Assembly: GCA_016793585.1 (NCBI GenBank)
Contig: JAEUJR010000984.1
Span: 1-18,028, forward strand
From: Archangium sp.
GTDB taxonomy: Bacteria > Myxococcota > Myxococcia > Myxococcales > Myxococcaceae
DNA: 18,028 bases
Reading direction: 5' to 3'
Both the position numbers and the translations under genes were made by a program. A model generated the notes under the pieces. It did no database searches. It worked only from the letters and a program-made list of their open reading frames with translations, and was not told the origin of the DNA. Below, piece by piece: positions 7,951 to 14,933 of the stretch (position 1 is its first letter; each line of letters begins with the position of its first letter).

Positions 7951-9636
7951 TCATTGGCTGATGGTGAGGTCGGACAGCCAGAGCTCGACGACCTCGAGGT
8001 TCTGGCCGCCGATCATCACCGCGCCGACGTGTTTGTCCCAACCCGTTGGTGGAAACCGCGCGGAGGTGGGCGTGGCGAGCTGACCATTCAGCCGAGCCGT
8101 CCACGTCATCGCGGTGGGATCGAAGCGGTAGTCGACGACGTTCCAGGTGTCGGCGAGCAGCGGCAGGCCCCAGCGGCCATTCACGCCACGAACGCCACCA
8201 TCGAGCGCGTTCTCTGACTCGAGCAGCGCGCCCTGGGCTGAGAAGGCGAGGGCCGCCCCCGGCGAGTAGCCACCATCGGCAGCGGGCGCGAAGCGGAACC
8301 GCAGGCTCCACGGCTGGCGGGTGTCGAGGCCGGTGGGCAGATCGAAGGTGAGGGTGCCTCCGCTGATGGCGCCCTTCGAGACGCGGGCACAGGTGGTGCC
8401 TGGCGCAGGTGCGCACATCGTCTGCCCGGTGCAGGCCGCTGCGGCCGAGAAGGCGGGGCACGGCTCGTAGCGAAGCTGCGTGCCCGCTGTGCCCGTCGTG
8501 CGAACCGGTGGCTGTGCGCCCGCGACCGAGAAGCTCCACGACTGAGAGGTCGGGCCGGGCGGAGGCAGCTCGTCGGCGCTGCTCGTCGTGAGGTTGCGGA
8601 ACTCCATGCGGCCCGCGGCGAAGAGGTTGGGCGTGAGCACGTGCAGGCCCAGGCGCCAGGCCGCGTTCGTGCTCGAGGCGTCGTGGTACCGAATCACCTC
8701 GCGCAGCTGCTCATTCGGCTTCGCCACGCTCACCGACCACAGCTCGCCCTTCACGACGACCCGCAGCTTGTTCCACTGATCGGGCACCAGCACCGCACCC
8801 GACGTGGCGAGGAACTGCCAGGCCGCCGAGTTGCGCGACTCGCGCACGAGGGTCGAGCCCTGGCCGACGGGAACCGTCTGCGTGCCGACGAGCACGTCGA
8901 TTCGGCGGGTGCCGCTCGAGAACACGAAGCCGCCCATCGCGTTGGGGCCGAGGACCCCTGCAGGCCGCAGCTCGACCTCGAAGGTGCCGCTGCGCCACAG
9001 CTCGTCACCGAACGGCCCGCTGCCAGAGCAGAACGCAGGCTGCTCCACCGCGAGCACGTCACCCGAGACCGAGGGCATCGGCATGCAGCTGGAGTCGCTG
9101 CTCCACGAGGTGACGTCGGTGACCCGCTGCGTGAAGCCCGTGGCGCGCGCTGCCATTGCTTCGACCGACGGCCCATCGCACGCGTTGATCGCCTGCACCT
9201 GCCCGAAGACCTGCACCTTCGTCGGGTGGCCGGTCGTCTGCGTCTGACACGAGCTGGCACCGCACGAGGTCGCGTCGATGGTCACGCACGTGGGCGTTCC
9301 CGCCGAGACCGACGTGCAGAGGCGATAGGCCTTCGCGTTGGCGACGGTCGAGAAGCTCCAGTCGAGCGAGGTGCCGTCGGGCCGCGAGGTGACGGTGAGC
9401 GCCGCCGGGCTGGGGAGCGGCGTGCAGGCCACCTCGCAGCCATTGCCTGGCATGCCGTCGGCGTCGCGATAGCCCTCGACGCACTCGAAGCTGCAGGCGG
9501 AGTCGGCGCAGATCGAGCGCGCGTTGTCGGGGGCTGAGCAGCGCTCGGGCGTGAGCGGGCAGCCCGAGAGCGCGACCTTCGACGGGTCGAAGATGAGGCT
9601 GCAGCCGGTGAACGCGAGGAAGACGAGCGCCCTCAC
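7951..9636 (-). CDS. Large Cys-rich lipoprotein with FN3-like and two LamG-like regions
   Basis: The start is GTG 9636, which overlaps the preceding gene's TGA as GTGA and has GGAGG four to five bases before it; the frame upstream of it is a shadow. The 561-residue product begins VRALVFLAFTGC, a lipoprotein signal with mature Cys12. Residues 26-71 are a Cys-rich module (eight or so cysteines, including the GYRDADGMPGNGCEVAC end) of a kind seen before Ca-binding or EGF-like modules. Residues about 76-160 look like a fibronectin-III fold. Residues about 175-350 and 362-561 look like two concanavalin/LamG-type beta sandwiches, the second with DTWNVVDYRFDPTAMTWTARL. It is expected to sit on the outer membrane or cell surface and bind glycans or proteins; the ligand is unknown. 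It is the last gene of the operon led by the Ser/Thr kinase. Confidence 0.85.
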   Translation of the reverse strand: MRALVFLAFTGCSLIFDPSKVALSGCPLTPERCSAPDNARSICADSACSFECVEGYRDADGMPGNGCEVACTPLPSPAALTVTSRPDGTSLDWSFSTVANAKAYRLCTSVSAGTPTCVTIDATSCGASSCQTQTTGHPTKVQVFGQVQAINACDGPSVEAMAARATGFTQRVTDVTSWSSDSSCMPMPSVSGDVLAVEQPAFCSGSGPFGDELWRSGTFEVELRPAGVLGPNAMGGFVFSSGTRRIDVLVGTQTVPVGQGSTLVRESRNSAAWQFLATSGAVLVPDQWNKLRVVVKGELWSVSVAKPNEQLREVIRYHDASSTNAAWRLGLHVLTPNLFAAGRMEFRNLTTSSADELPPPGPTSQSWSFSVAGAQPPVRTTGTAGTQLRYEPCPAFSAAAACTGQTMCAPAPGTTCARVSKGAISGGTLTFDLPTGLDTRQPWSLRFRFAPAADGGYSPGAALAFSAQGALLESENALDGGVRGVNGRWGLPLLADTWNVVDYRFDPTAMTWTARLNGQLATPTSARFPPTGWDKHVGAVMIGGQNLEVVELWLSDLTISQ

Positions 9637-10376
9637 GGCGCCTCCGCCGGTGCGCCGAGGAGGAAGAGCACGAGCGCGGTGACGCCGCTGGCGATGGCGA
9701 CGCCAAGGCTCAGGTCGGCGCTCAGGTTGTAGAGCCGCTGCGTGCGATCGAGGGCAGGGCGATCGGCCGAGAGCGCGTTGACCAGACGGGGGTAGTGGGT
9801 CGCGGCCATGACGCCGAGAATCGTGGTGGCGATGGTGGCGACGCCGGCGACCGACGCGCTGACGATGGTGGGCGTCACGAAGCGGCGCTCCGGCACGGGC
9901 GGCGGGGTCGGTGGCTCGAGCACGACCGGTCGCTTGACGTCCTTGAACAGGGTGGAGACGGCGCGCTGGGCCAGCGGGGTCGCGTCGTCGGGAATCGAGG
10001 GCAGCTTCTCGGTGAACGAGGCCAGCTTCGCGCTGGTGGGCGTCTCGACGAGCAGCGCGGTGAAGAGAAAGCTGGAGCCGATCTTTCCGACGCCCCACGC
10101 GAGCACCCAGCGGGCATCGGCGCGTTGCCCGAGCGTGGCGAGACACTCGAGATCTTCTCCGCACATCGTCGCGGCGCGCAGCACCCGCTGCGTCTCGGCC
10201 GCGTCGAGCGCCTGCCACGTGGCGGCGGTGGACTGCGTGCGCAGGCCGTCACCGACGCGCTCCATCACGGCGGGCTCGACGCCGAGCGACTGAAACGAGA
10301 CGACGAGCACTCGCTGTTTCGGTTCGGCGTGCGCCAGCAGCGGCAGAACGAGGGCGAGCAGGGGGAGGAGTCTCAT
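9633..10376 (-). CDS. Exported TolB/CsgG-like small protein with two C-terminal membrane helices
   Basis: This 247-residue protein starts with a signal peptide (MRLLPLLALVLPLLAHA, cut near residue 17). Residues about 20-125 form an alpha/beta region with QRVLVVSFQSLGV, a Cys pair in MCGEDLECLATLGQRADARWVL, and a strand-rich WGVGKIGSSFLFTALLVE. This layout resembles the N-terminal, nucleotide-binding-like region of CsgG/TolB-type proteins, but I would not go beyond resemblance. A Pro-rich spacer (150-163) is followed by two hydrophobic helices (about 168-192 and 219-241) separated by a short charged loop. The gene starts three bases after the kinase gene ends and overlaps the lipoprotein gene by four bases. 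This places it in the kinase operon, perhaps as a membrane partner of the kinase. The Shine-Dalgarno match is poor, so translation may depend on the upstream gene. Confidence 0.8.
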   Translation of the reverse strand: MRLLPLLALVLPLLAHAEPKQRVLVVSFQSLGVEPAVMERVGDGLRTQSTAATWQALDAAETQRVLRAATMCGEDLECLATLGQRADARWVLAWGVGKIGSSFLFTALLVETPTSAKLASFTEKLPSIPDDATPLAQRAVSTLFKDVKRPVVLEPPTPPPVPERRFVTPTIVSASVAGVATIATTILGVMAATHYPRLVNALSADRPALDRTQRLYNLSADLSLGVAIASGVTALVLFLLGAPAEAP

Positions 10377-10379
10377 TCG

Positions 10380-12173
10380 TCAGCGTCCGAGTCGGCGCTC
10401 CGCTTCGGCGAGGGCATGTTCGGCGTCGGTGAGCGCGACGTCCAGTTCCGGGGTGGGCGCGCCGGCGGCGTTCGCGAGGGCCTCGGCGACGGTCGCCTTC
10501 TCGAGGGTGGTGAGCTGCTCCTGCCCGTAGCGGCGTACGAGCGTGTCGAAGCGGCGGCGAACGTCTGCGATGCGAGGGCGAAAGGGAGCGAGCGGATCGG
10601 CCGGCGGCGGCTCGACGGCTGGCGTCGCCGGCGGCTTGACGAGCAGCTTCGGTTTCACGGGCTTCGGGTCTGGCTCAGGAGGGGGCGGCGTCACCTTCTC
10701 CAGCGGCGTTGTCACGGCGACAGGCGGCGCAGGTGGCACGACGACGGGCGGAGGCGGCGCCTCGGCGGACCGTTGCGTGACGGCGACGATCGCGACGACG
10801 ACGGCCACGAGCGCGAGCAGCAGCCAGCGCCGTGAGCTCGACCGCGGCTGACCGAGCCCCGCGCTCGCGAGCGCCTGACCGGTCGATGGTGCGAGGGCGG
10901 GCGGAGGCGCGGCCGCGAGTTGCTCGAGCACTGCGCGCACCTGCTCCACCGACGCGGGCCGCTGGCTCGGGTCGAGCGAGAGCATCGACGCGACGAGGGT
11001 GGTGAGCGCCTGGGGAACCGGCTCTCCGCTTGCGGCGCGGAGCAACCGCTGCGGCGTGGTCACCGTGCTCATCGAGTCGCGCGAGAGCAGCTCGTAGAGC
11101 GTCACGCCGAGCGCGTAGACATCGGCGCGGGCATCGACGGCGCGCCCGGCGGCCTGCTCCGGGGCCATGTAGAACGGCGTACCCAGCACCAGCCCGGCCT
11201 GCGTCTGCGGCGCACCGGTCAGCCGCCGCGCGACGCCGAAGTCGAGCACCTTCACGGTCTCGTTCGTCAGCACGAACAGGTTCTCGGGCTTGATGTCGCG
11301 GTGAATCACCCCGAGCCGGTGCGCGGCCTCGAGGGCGCCACACGCTTGCGCGAGCAGCTTCGCGATGCGCGCCACCCGCAGCGGGCCTTCCTGCTGATCG
11401 AGCTCGGCGATGGTTCGGCCTTCGAGCAGCTCCATCACCAGGTACACGCGGCCCGGCTCTTCGACGAAGTCGAGGATCTCGACCGTGTTCGGGTGCCCAA
11501 GCTCGTTCACCACCCGCGCTTCCTGGAAGAAGCGCTGCACGACGTCTGGCATCGACGCGTACTCGTCACGCAGCACCTTGATGGCGACCTCGCGCCCGAG
11601 CCGGGTGTGGCGCCCGACGTACACTTCGCCCATGCCGCCTTCACCGAGCCGGCGCACGAGCTGATAGGCGCCGAAGATCTGCCCCACGCGGCCAGCCGTG
11701 GTGACGGCAGGCGCCTTGTCGGAGACCTTCGTGTCAGGCACCACCAGCTTCTCGATCTGCGCCGTGCCTCCTGAGCCGAGCGCGCGAAGCTGCCGCGCGA
11801 ACGTGAGCAGATCCGAGGCGCCCGTGCCGACGAGCGCCGCGTGCACCGGCCGAACGATCTCGGGTCTGAGGCCGATGAAGTCGGCGCTGGCTGGCGACTC
11901 GGGCGCAGGCAGGCCCTTGAGCAGCTCGTAGGTGAGGGCTGCGACCTGCTTCACCAGCTCGCGCGCCGTGCCCCCGAACGGAACAGGGGTGACGCGTGGT
12001 GGCGCCTCGGGGAAGAGGTGCACCGAGGTGAGCGTGACGGTCGAGGGTGCTCCAGCGTCGGCGAGCTTCACGAGCACGTCGCAGATTGGCGGCACCACGC
12101 GCAGCACGTCTTCGAGACCGAGCGCGCCTTCTCGCTGAAGCCTGGCCGCCAGCGTTTCTTCTGCGTCACCCAT
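10380..12173 (-). CDS. Transmembrane Ser/Thr protein kinase with an N-terminal degenerate kinase-like region
   Basis: The 597-residue protein has a complete Hanks-type kinase domain (about 168-420): glycine loop GEGGMGEV (177-184), Lys199 in VAIK, helix-C Glu218, catalytic loop HRDIKPEN (291-298, Asp293), DFG (311-313) and APE (337-339). A single membrane helix (about 449-466) follows, then a Pro-rich stretch (470-528) and a helical C-terminal domain (528-597), probably in the periplasm. Residues about 15-135 look like a second, degraded kinase C-lobe: a counterpart of helix E, a YELLKG segment like YELLSR, and a terminal helix like VRAVLEQL. The catalytic motifs are absent there. Family role: phosphorylates Ser/Thr on partner proteins. 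It leads a three-gene operon and diverges from the FHA activator gene, a likely substrate or reader. No good ribosome-binding site precedes ATG 12173. Confidence 0.95.
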   Translation of the reverse strand: MGDAEETLAARLQREGALGLEDVLRVVPPICDVLVKLADAGAPSTVTLTSVHLFPEAPPRVTPVPFGGTARELVKQVAALTYELLKGLPAPESPASADFIGLRPEIVRPVHAALVGTGASDLLTFARQLRALGSGGTAQIEKLVVPDTKVSDKAPAVTTAGRVGQIFGAYQLVRRLGEGGMGEVYVGRHTRLGREVAIKVLRDEYASMPDVVQRFFQEARVVNELGHPNTVEILDFVEEPGRVYLVMELLEGRTIAELDQQEGPLRVARIAKLLAQACGALEAAHRLGVIHRDIKPENLFVLTNETVKVLDFGVARRLTGAPQTQAGLVLGTPFYMAPEQAAGRAVDARADVYALGVTLYELLSRDSMSTVTTPQRLLRAASGEPVPQALTTLVASMLSLDPSQRPASVEQVRAVLEQLAAAPPPALAPSTGQALASAGLGQPRSSSRRWLLLALVAVVVAIVAVTQRSAEAPPPPVVVPPAPPVAVTTPLEKVTPPPPEPDPKPVKPKLLVKPPATPAVEPPPADPLAPFRPRIADVRRRFDTLVRRYGQEQLTTLEKATVAEALANAAGAPTPELDVALTDAEHALAEAERRLGR

Positions 12174-12213
12174 CGATGCCCGCGACGATAGCGCGCTCGA
12201 TGCCGTTCGGCCC

Positions 12214-12229
12214 TGCTACCTCGGTAGCA
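12214..12229. promoter_or_regulatory. Perfect palindrome in the divergent control region, candidate operator
   Basis: TGCTACC-TC-GGTAGCA is an inverted repeat with two exact 7-base arms and a 2-base centre. It lies near the middle of the 91-base gap (12174-12264) between the Ser/Thr kinase operon and the FHA activator, 41 bases from the first start and 35 from the second. A dimeric regulator binding here could control both. I found no convincing -10/-35 pair or sigma-54 (GG-N10-GC) element around it. Confidence 0.5.
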
Positions 12230-12264
12230 TTCCGTTCCTCCGCGGCTCAAGCGAGGATGCGCGG

Positions 12265-13551
12265 GTGACAGCCAGACAGACGTGGGTGACGAAGGTGGCG
12301 GGCGGGGCGCGGCGGGCCGTGCAGGAATACACGCTGACAGTCACGCGCGGCCCCGATCGCGGCAAGACGGTGCGGGTGAAGTCGAGCCGGTGTCGCATCG
12401 GCGCGCTCGATGGAAACGACCTGCAGCTGACCGACCCCTCGGTGTCGGGCCTGCACTGCGAGCTGACGCACGACGAACGTGGGGTGCGGGTTCACGATCT
12501 CGCGAGCCGCAACGGCACCCACCTCGACGGCGTGCTGGTGAGCGACGCGTTCCTCACCGCGGCGGCGACGCTCGAACTCGGCAGCTCGCAGGTCTCGTTC
12601 ACGCCCGAGCCCGGCTCCATCGAGATCGAGGCGTCGAGCTCGGAGTCGTTCGGGCCGCTCGTCGGCCGCAGCGTGGCGATGCGCGAGCTGTTCGCCAGGC
12701 TCGAGGCGTTCGCGAAGCGCGACTCCACCGTGCTCATTCACGGTGAGACGGGCGTGGGGAAAGAGCTCGTCGCCGAAGCGCTGGTGCAGGCGAGCGGGCG
12801 GGCCGAGAAGCCGCTCGTCGTCGTCGACTGCAGCGCGCTGGCACCGTCGCTCATCGAGAGCGAGCTGTTCGGGCACGAGAAGGGCGCGTTCACCGGGGCG
12901 ATCGCCGCGCGGGCCGGCGCCTTCGAGCGCGCGCACGGCGGCACCGTGTTCCTCGACGAGATTGGAGAGCTGCCGCTCGAGCTGCAGCCCCGGTTGTTGC
13001 GCGCCCTCGAGCGTCGCGAGGTGTCTCGCCTGGGAGGGAAGGGGCCCATCTCCATCGACGTGCGCGTGCTGGCTGCGACGCATCGACCGCTCGAAGAAGA
13101 GGTGAATCAGGGCCGCTTCCGCGCCGATCTCTTCTATCGCCTCTCGGTGTTGCGGGTCGACGTGCCGCCGCTGCGAGAGCGCCGTGACGACGTGCCGGCG
13201 CTCGTGAAGCACTTCCTCGGAGATGGCGCGACGATGGATCAGCGCACGCTCGAGCGTTTCGTCGGGCACCCCTGGCCGGGCAACGTTCGCGAGCTTCGCA
13301 ACGCGGTGGAGCGGTGGAGAGCCGGCGCCGAGCCCATCACGCCAGCGCCGCAGCTTTCGCAGCCGGCCGTCGCGGCGTCGCTCGACGAGCCGTTCCTCGT
13401 GCAGAAGGAGCGGTTGGTGAACGCCTTCGAGCAGTCGTACGCGAAGGCGCTGGTCGAGGTGTCGAAGGGCAACCTGAGCGAAGCGGCACGGCGGGCAGGC
13501 GTCACGCGCATGGCGGTGGTGAAGATGCTGACCCGCCTCGGGCTGATCTGA
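12265..13551 (+). CDS. FHA-domain sigma-54-dependent transcriptional activator
   Basis: This 428-residue activator starts at GTG 12265, with AGCGAGGA (12250-12257) seven bases ahead. An N-terminal FHA domain (about 20-113) binds phosphothreonine in this family and keeps the key residues: Arg44, the SGLHCEL segment (61-67) and SRNGTHLDG (81-89). The AAA+ domain (about 128-352) has Walker A GETGVGKE (160-167), the sigma-54 contact loop GAFTGA (207-212), Walker B VFLDE (228-232), the arginine-finger region GRFRADLFYRL and HPWPGNVREL. A Fis-type helix-turn-helix with GNLSEAARRAGVTRMAVVKML (about 402-422) ends the protein. It should hydrolyse ATP to open sigma-54 promoters when its FHA domain senses a phosphorylated partner. 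The divergent Ser/Thr kinase is the obvious candidate partner. Its stop abuts the stop of the convergent lysine-rich gene with no gap. Confidence 0.96.
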   Translation: MTARQTWVTKVAGGARRAVQEYTLTVTRGPDRGKTVRVKSSRCRIGALDGNDLQLTDPSVSGLHCELTHDERGVRVHDLASRNGTHLDGVLVSDAFLTAAATLELGSSQVSFTPEPGSIEIEASSSESFGPLVGRSVAMRELFARLEAFAKRDSTVLIHGETGVGKELVAEALVQASGRAEKPLVVVDCSALAPSLIESELFGHEKGAFTGAIAARAGAFERAHGGTVFLDEIGELPLELQPRLLRALERREVSRLGGKGPISIDVRVLAATHRPLEEEVNQGRFRADLFYRLSVLRVDVPPLRERRDDVPALVKHFLGDGATMDQRTLERFVGHPWPGNVRELRNAVERWRAGAEPITPAPQLSQPAVAASLDEPFLVQKERLVNAFEQSYAKALVEVSKGNLSEAARRAGVTRMAVVKMLTRLGLI

Positions 13552-13791
13552 TCAGTGCTCGATGAGCAGGTCGAGCGCGAGCTGCTCCTCGATCTCGCCG
13601 AGCACCTCCGCGACGGGCACCTTCTGGGTCGCGGCCTCTTCGAACACCGGCCTCGCCTTCTTCTTCGGCGGCGCCGTGCGCGTCGGTGCGGGCTTCGACT
13701 TCGGCTTCTTCTTCGCGACCGGCTTCTTCGCGACCGCCTTCTTCTTCACCTTCGTCTTCGGCTTGGGCTTCGCCTTCTTCCGGGTGGCCAT
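13552..13791 (-). CDS. Small lysine-rich histone H1-like protein
   Basis: A 79-residue protein in two halves. Residues 1-46 are almost entirely Lys, Pro, Ala and Thr, in KKAVAKKPVAKKKPK-like repeats typical of histone-H1-like or AlgP-like tails, which bind DNA or RNA non-specifically. Residues 47-79 are acidic and predicted helical, with VAEVLGEIEEQLALDLLIEH. Start ATG 13791 is chosen because it gives MATRKK and lies 16 bases after the cupin gene; an ATG at 13839 would overlap that gene. The ribosome-binding site is weak. The opposite strand is also open here but encodes a Phe/Gly-rich string, as expected for a shadow of AAG lysine codons. The nucleoid role is an inference from composition. 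It is the last gene of the minus-strand group starting at 16373 or 14892. Confidence 0.7.
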   Translation of the reverse strand: MATRKKAKPKPKTKVKKKAVAKKPVAKKKPKSKPAPTRTAPPKKKARPVFEEAATQKVPVAEVLGEIEEQLALDLLIEH

Positions 13792-13807
13792 GGCGGGACC
13801 ATGCCAC

Positions 13808-14305
13808 TCACCTCCGGGCGGCGTCAGGCTTGCCGTCATGCGGGCCGAGGGGACGTCGCGGTGCGTCGCGCCACCACGACTCGCCCAGCGTCTCGTTTCG
13901 CTCGGGGTGAAGCGGGTAGTGCACCTTGAAGCGCCGGCGTGACGGCTCGCCGACGATCAGCAGGCGAACGTCGGCGTCGGTGTTGTTGATGATGGTGTGC
14001 GCGACGCCGGTGCCGCTCGGCCAGCCCACCGAGTCTCCCGGCGCGAGGCGATGCAGGTGACCGTCCTGCCAGAGGTCGGGCGTGCCCTCGAGCACGAAGA
14101 CGAACTCTTCTTCGCTGAGCTCGGCGTGTGGGTAGCTCGTGCGACGGCCCGGCGGCAGCACCTCGTGCCCGATGCCGAGCCGGAAGAGGCCGAGCTTCGC
14201 CGACAACTTCGCGGTGAAGCCCAGGCGCTCGTCGTCGCCCGGGTAGCCGCTGTCGTCGAGCTCGGTCACGTCCTTCCAGTGCAGCACGTTGTCGGGTCGG
14301 GTCAT
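13808..14305 (-). CDS. Cupin-domain protein (COG3837-like)
   Basis: The start ATG 14305 overlaps the NADAR gene's stop as ATGA, so the two are translationally coupled. The 165-residue product has a single double-stranded beta-helix domain (about 40-120). Cupin motif 1 is SYPHAELSEEEFVFVLEG (57-74), with His60 and Glu residues; motif 2 is GDSVGWPSGTGVAHTIIN (90-107), with His103 and Asn107. Motif 1 has one histidine where many metal-binding cupins have two, so the metal site may be altered. The overall sequence resembles the small uncharacterised cupins grouped as COG3837, whose substrates are mostly unknown. The pairing with NADAR suggests a shared role in sugar-nucleotide or ADP-ribose metabolism, but nothing in the sequence names the substrate. 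The C-terminal 45 residues are rich in Arg and Pro. Confidence 0.85.
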   Translation of the reverse strand: MTRPDNVLHWKDVTELDDSGYPGDDERLGFTAKLSAKLGLFRLGIGHEVLPPGRRTSYPHAELSEEEFVFVLEGTPDLWQDGHLHRLAPGDSVGWPSGTGVAHTIINNTDADVRLLIVGEPSRRRFKVHYPLHPERNETLGESWWRDAPRRPLGPHDGKPDAARR

Positions 14306-14892
14306 TCGTCGACCATACGCCGCCAGGGCCCGCCCGCGATCGCAGGCCGCTGCTCGCGCAGCACGTCTCGCGCGTGCACGAGCGCGAAGCCGAGCAGGTT
14401 TCTGCCTCGCCACCGCTTCGGTTCGTTCACGAGCGGGTTCTCTCGGCCCAGCCCGATGCCCCAGATGCGATCGCGCGGCGCGGCCTCGACGAGAATCGAC
14501 TGCCCCGTCGCCAGCAGGTGCGCCTTCAGGGCTTCGTCCTGCGAGAACTTCGCGTGGCTGCCGAACGCCACGAGGTCGAAGCGGTGCTGCTCCCAGGCGG
14601 CGGCGTCGAAGCGTCGAACCTGGCGGCCGAGCGCCTTCGCCTTCGCGGGAGATCGTTCGGCGAGGATCTTTGCCAGCGCTTCGCGATCGCCGAACAGCCG
14701 GGCCTTGCCCGCCATCATGAACTGCTCGGCGGTCACGTACTCGATGCCGTCGACGACGAATCGGCACGGCGACCACTGCGAAAAACACGCGTCACTCACG
14801 CGGCCATCGGCGCGCGCGGTGTGACCGTAGAAGGGACGAAAGGTGAACGCGTGGGACGACGCGCGCAGCGCCTCGAGGGTGAGTGGGAGCAT
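14302..14892 (-). CDS. NADAR/YbiA-family N-glycosidase
   Basis: This 196-residue protein carries the NADAR fold throughout: FYGH (21-24), SQW at 38-40 followed by EYVTAEQFMMAGKARLFGD (51-69), KFSQDEALKAHLL (115-127), VEAAPRDRIWGIGL (135-148) and WRGRNLLGFALVHARDVL (161-178). These are the conserved segments of E. coli YbiA (about 160 residues). Known family members hydrolyse riboflavin-pathway N-glycosides, and others remove ADP-ribose from guanine as partners of DarT-type toxins. Here no DarT-like toxin gene is visible, so either activity is possible. It should be cytosolic. Its start (ATG 14892) lies 41 bases from the end of the MYXO-CTERM gene, and a perfect dyad occupies the gap. It lacks a clear Shine-Dalgarno sequence. 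The cupin gene overlaps its 3' end by four bases. Confidence 0.9.
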   Translation of the reverse strand: MLPLTLEALRASSHAFTFRPFYGHTARADGRVSDACFSQWSPCRFVVDGIEYVTAEQFMMAGKARLFGDREALAKILAERSPAKAKALGRQVRRFDAAAWEQHRFDLVAFGSHAKFSQDEALKAHLLATGQSILVEAAPRDRIWGIGLGRENPLVNEPKRWRGRNLLGFALVHARDVLREQRPAIAGGPWRRMVDE

Positions 14893-14908
14893 GCGCCCGA
14901 GACGGGTG

Positions 14909-14931
14909 AATCAAGTCAAACTGACTTGATT
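14909..14931. promoter_or_regulatory. Perfect AT-rich dyad upstream of the NADAR gene
   Basis: AATCAAGTCA-AAC-TGACTTGATT is an inverted repeat with two exact 10-base arms and a 3-base centre, 17 bases upstream of the NADAR start and three bases after the MYXO-CTERM gene's stop. It is strikingly AT-rich for this GC-rich DNA, which argues against chance. It could be an operator for the NADAR-cupin genes or a hairpin terminator for the gene before it. On the transcribed strand no T-run follows the stem, so an operator seems more likely. Confidence 0.55.
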
Positions 14932-14933
14932 GG

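Noticed and set aside
9637..10218. Upstream extension of the LamG-like lipoprotein frame on the minus strand (755-codon frame from 10218)
   Set aside because: The extra 194 codons are Arg/His-rich and overlap the signal-peptide protein at 9633-10376; the lipoprotein signal begins at GTG 9636 with a strong ribosome-binding site.
12247..13269. 340-codon minus-strand frame opposite the FHA activator
   Set aside because: It is antisense to an intact FHA-AAA+-HTH protein and has the Arg/His/Leu-rich composition of a shadow frame in GC-rich DNA.
13562..13942. Plus-strand frame encoding a Phe/Gly-rich hydrophobic protein
   Set aside because: The Phe runs are the complement of AAG lysine codons in the minus-strand lysine-rich gene, and the frame runs on into the 3' end of the cupin gene.
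14302..14892. DarT-NADAR toxin-antitoxin locus
   Set aside because: No DarT-like ADP-ribosyltransferase gene is adjacent; the neighbours are a cupin and a surface protein.
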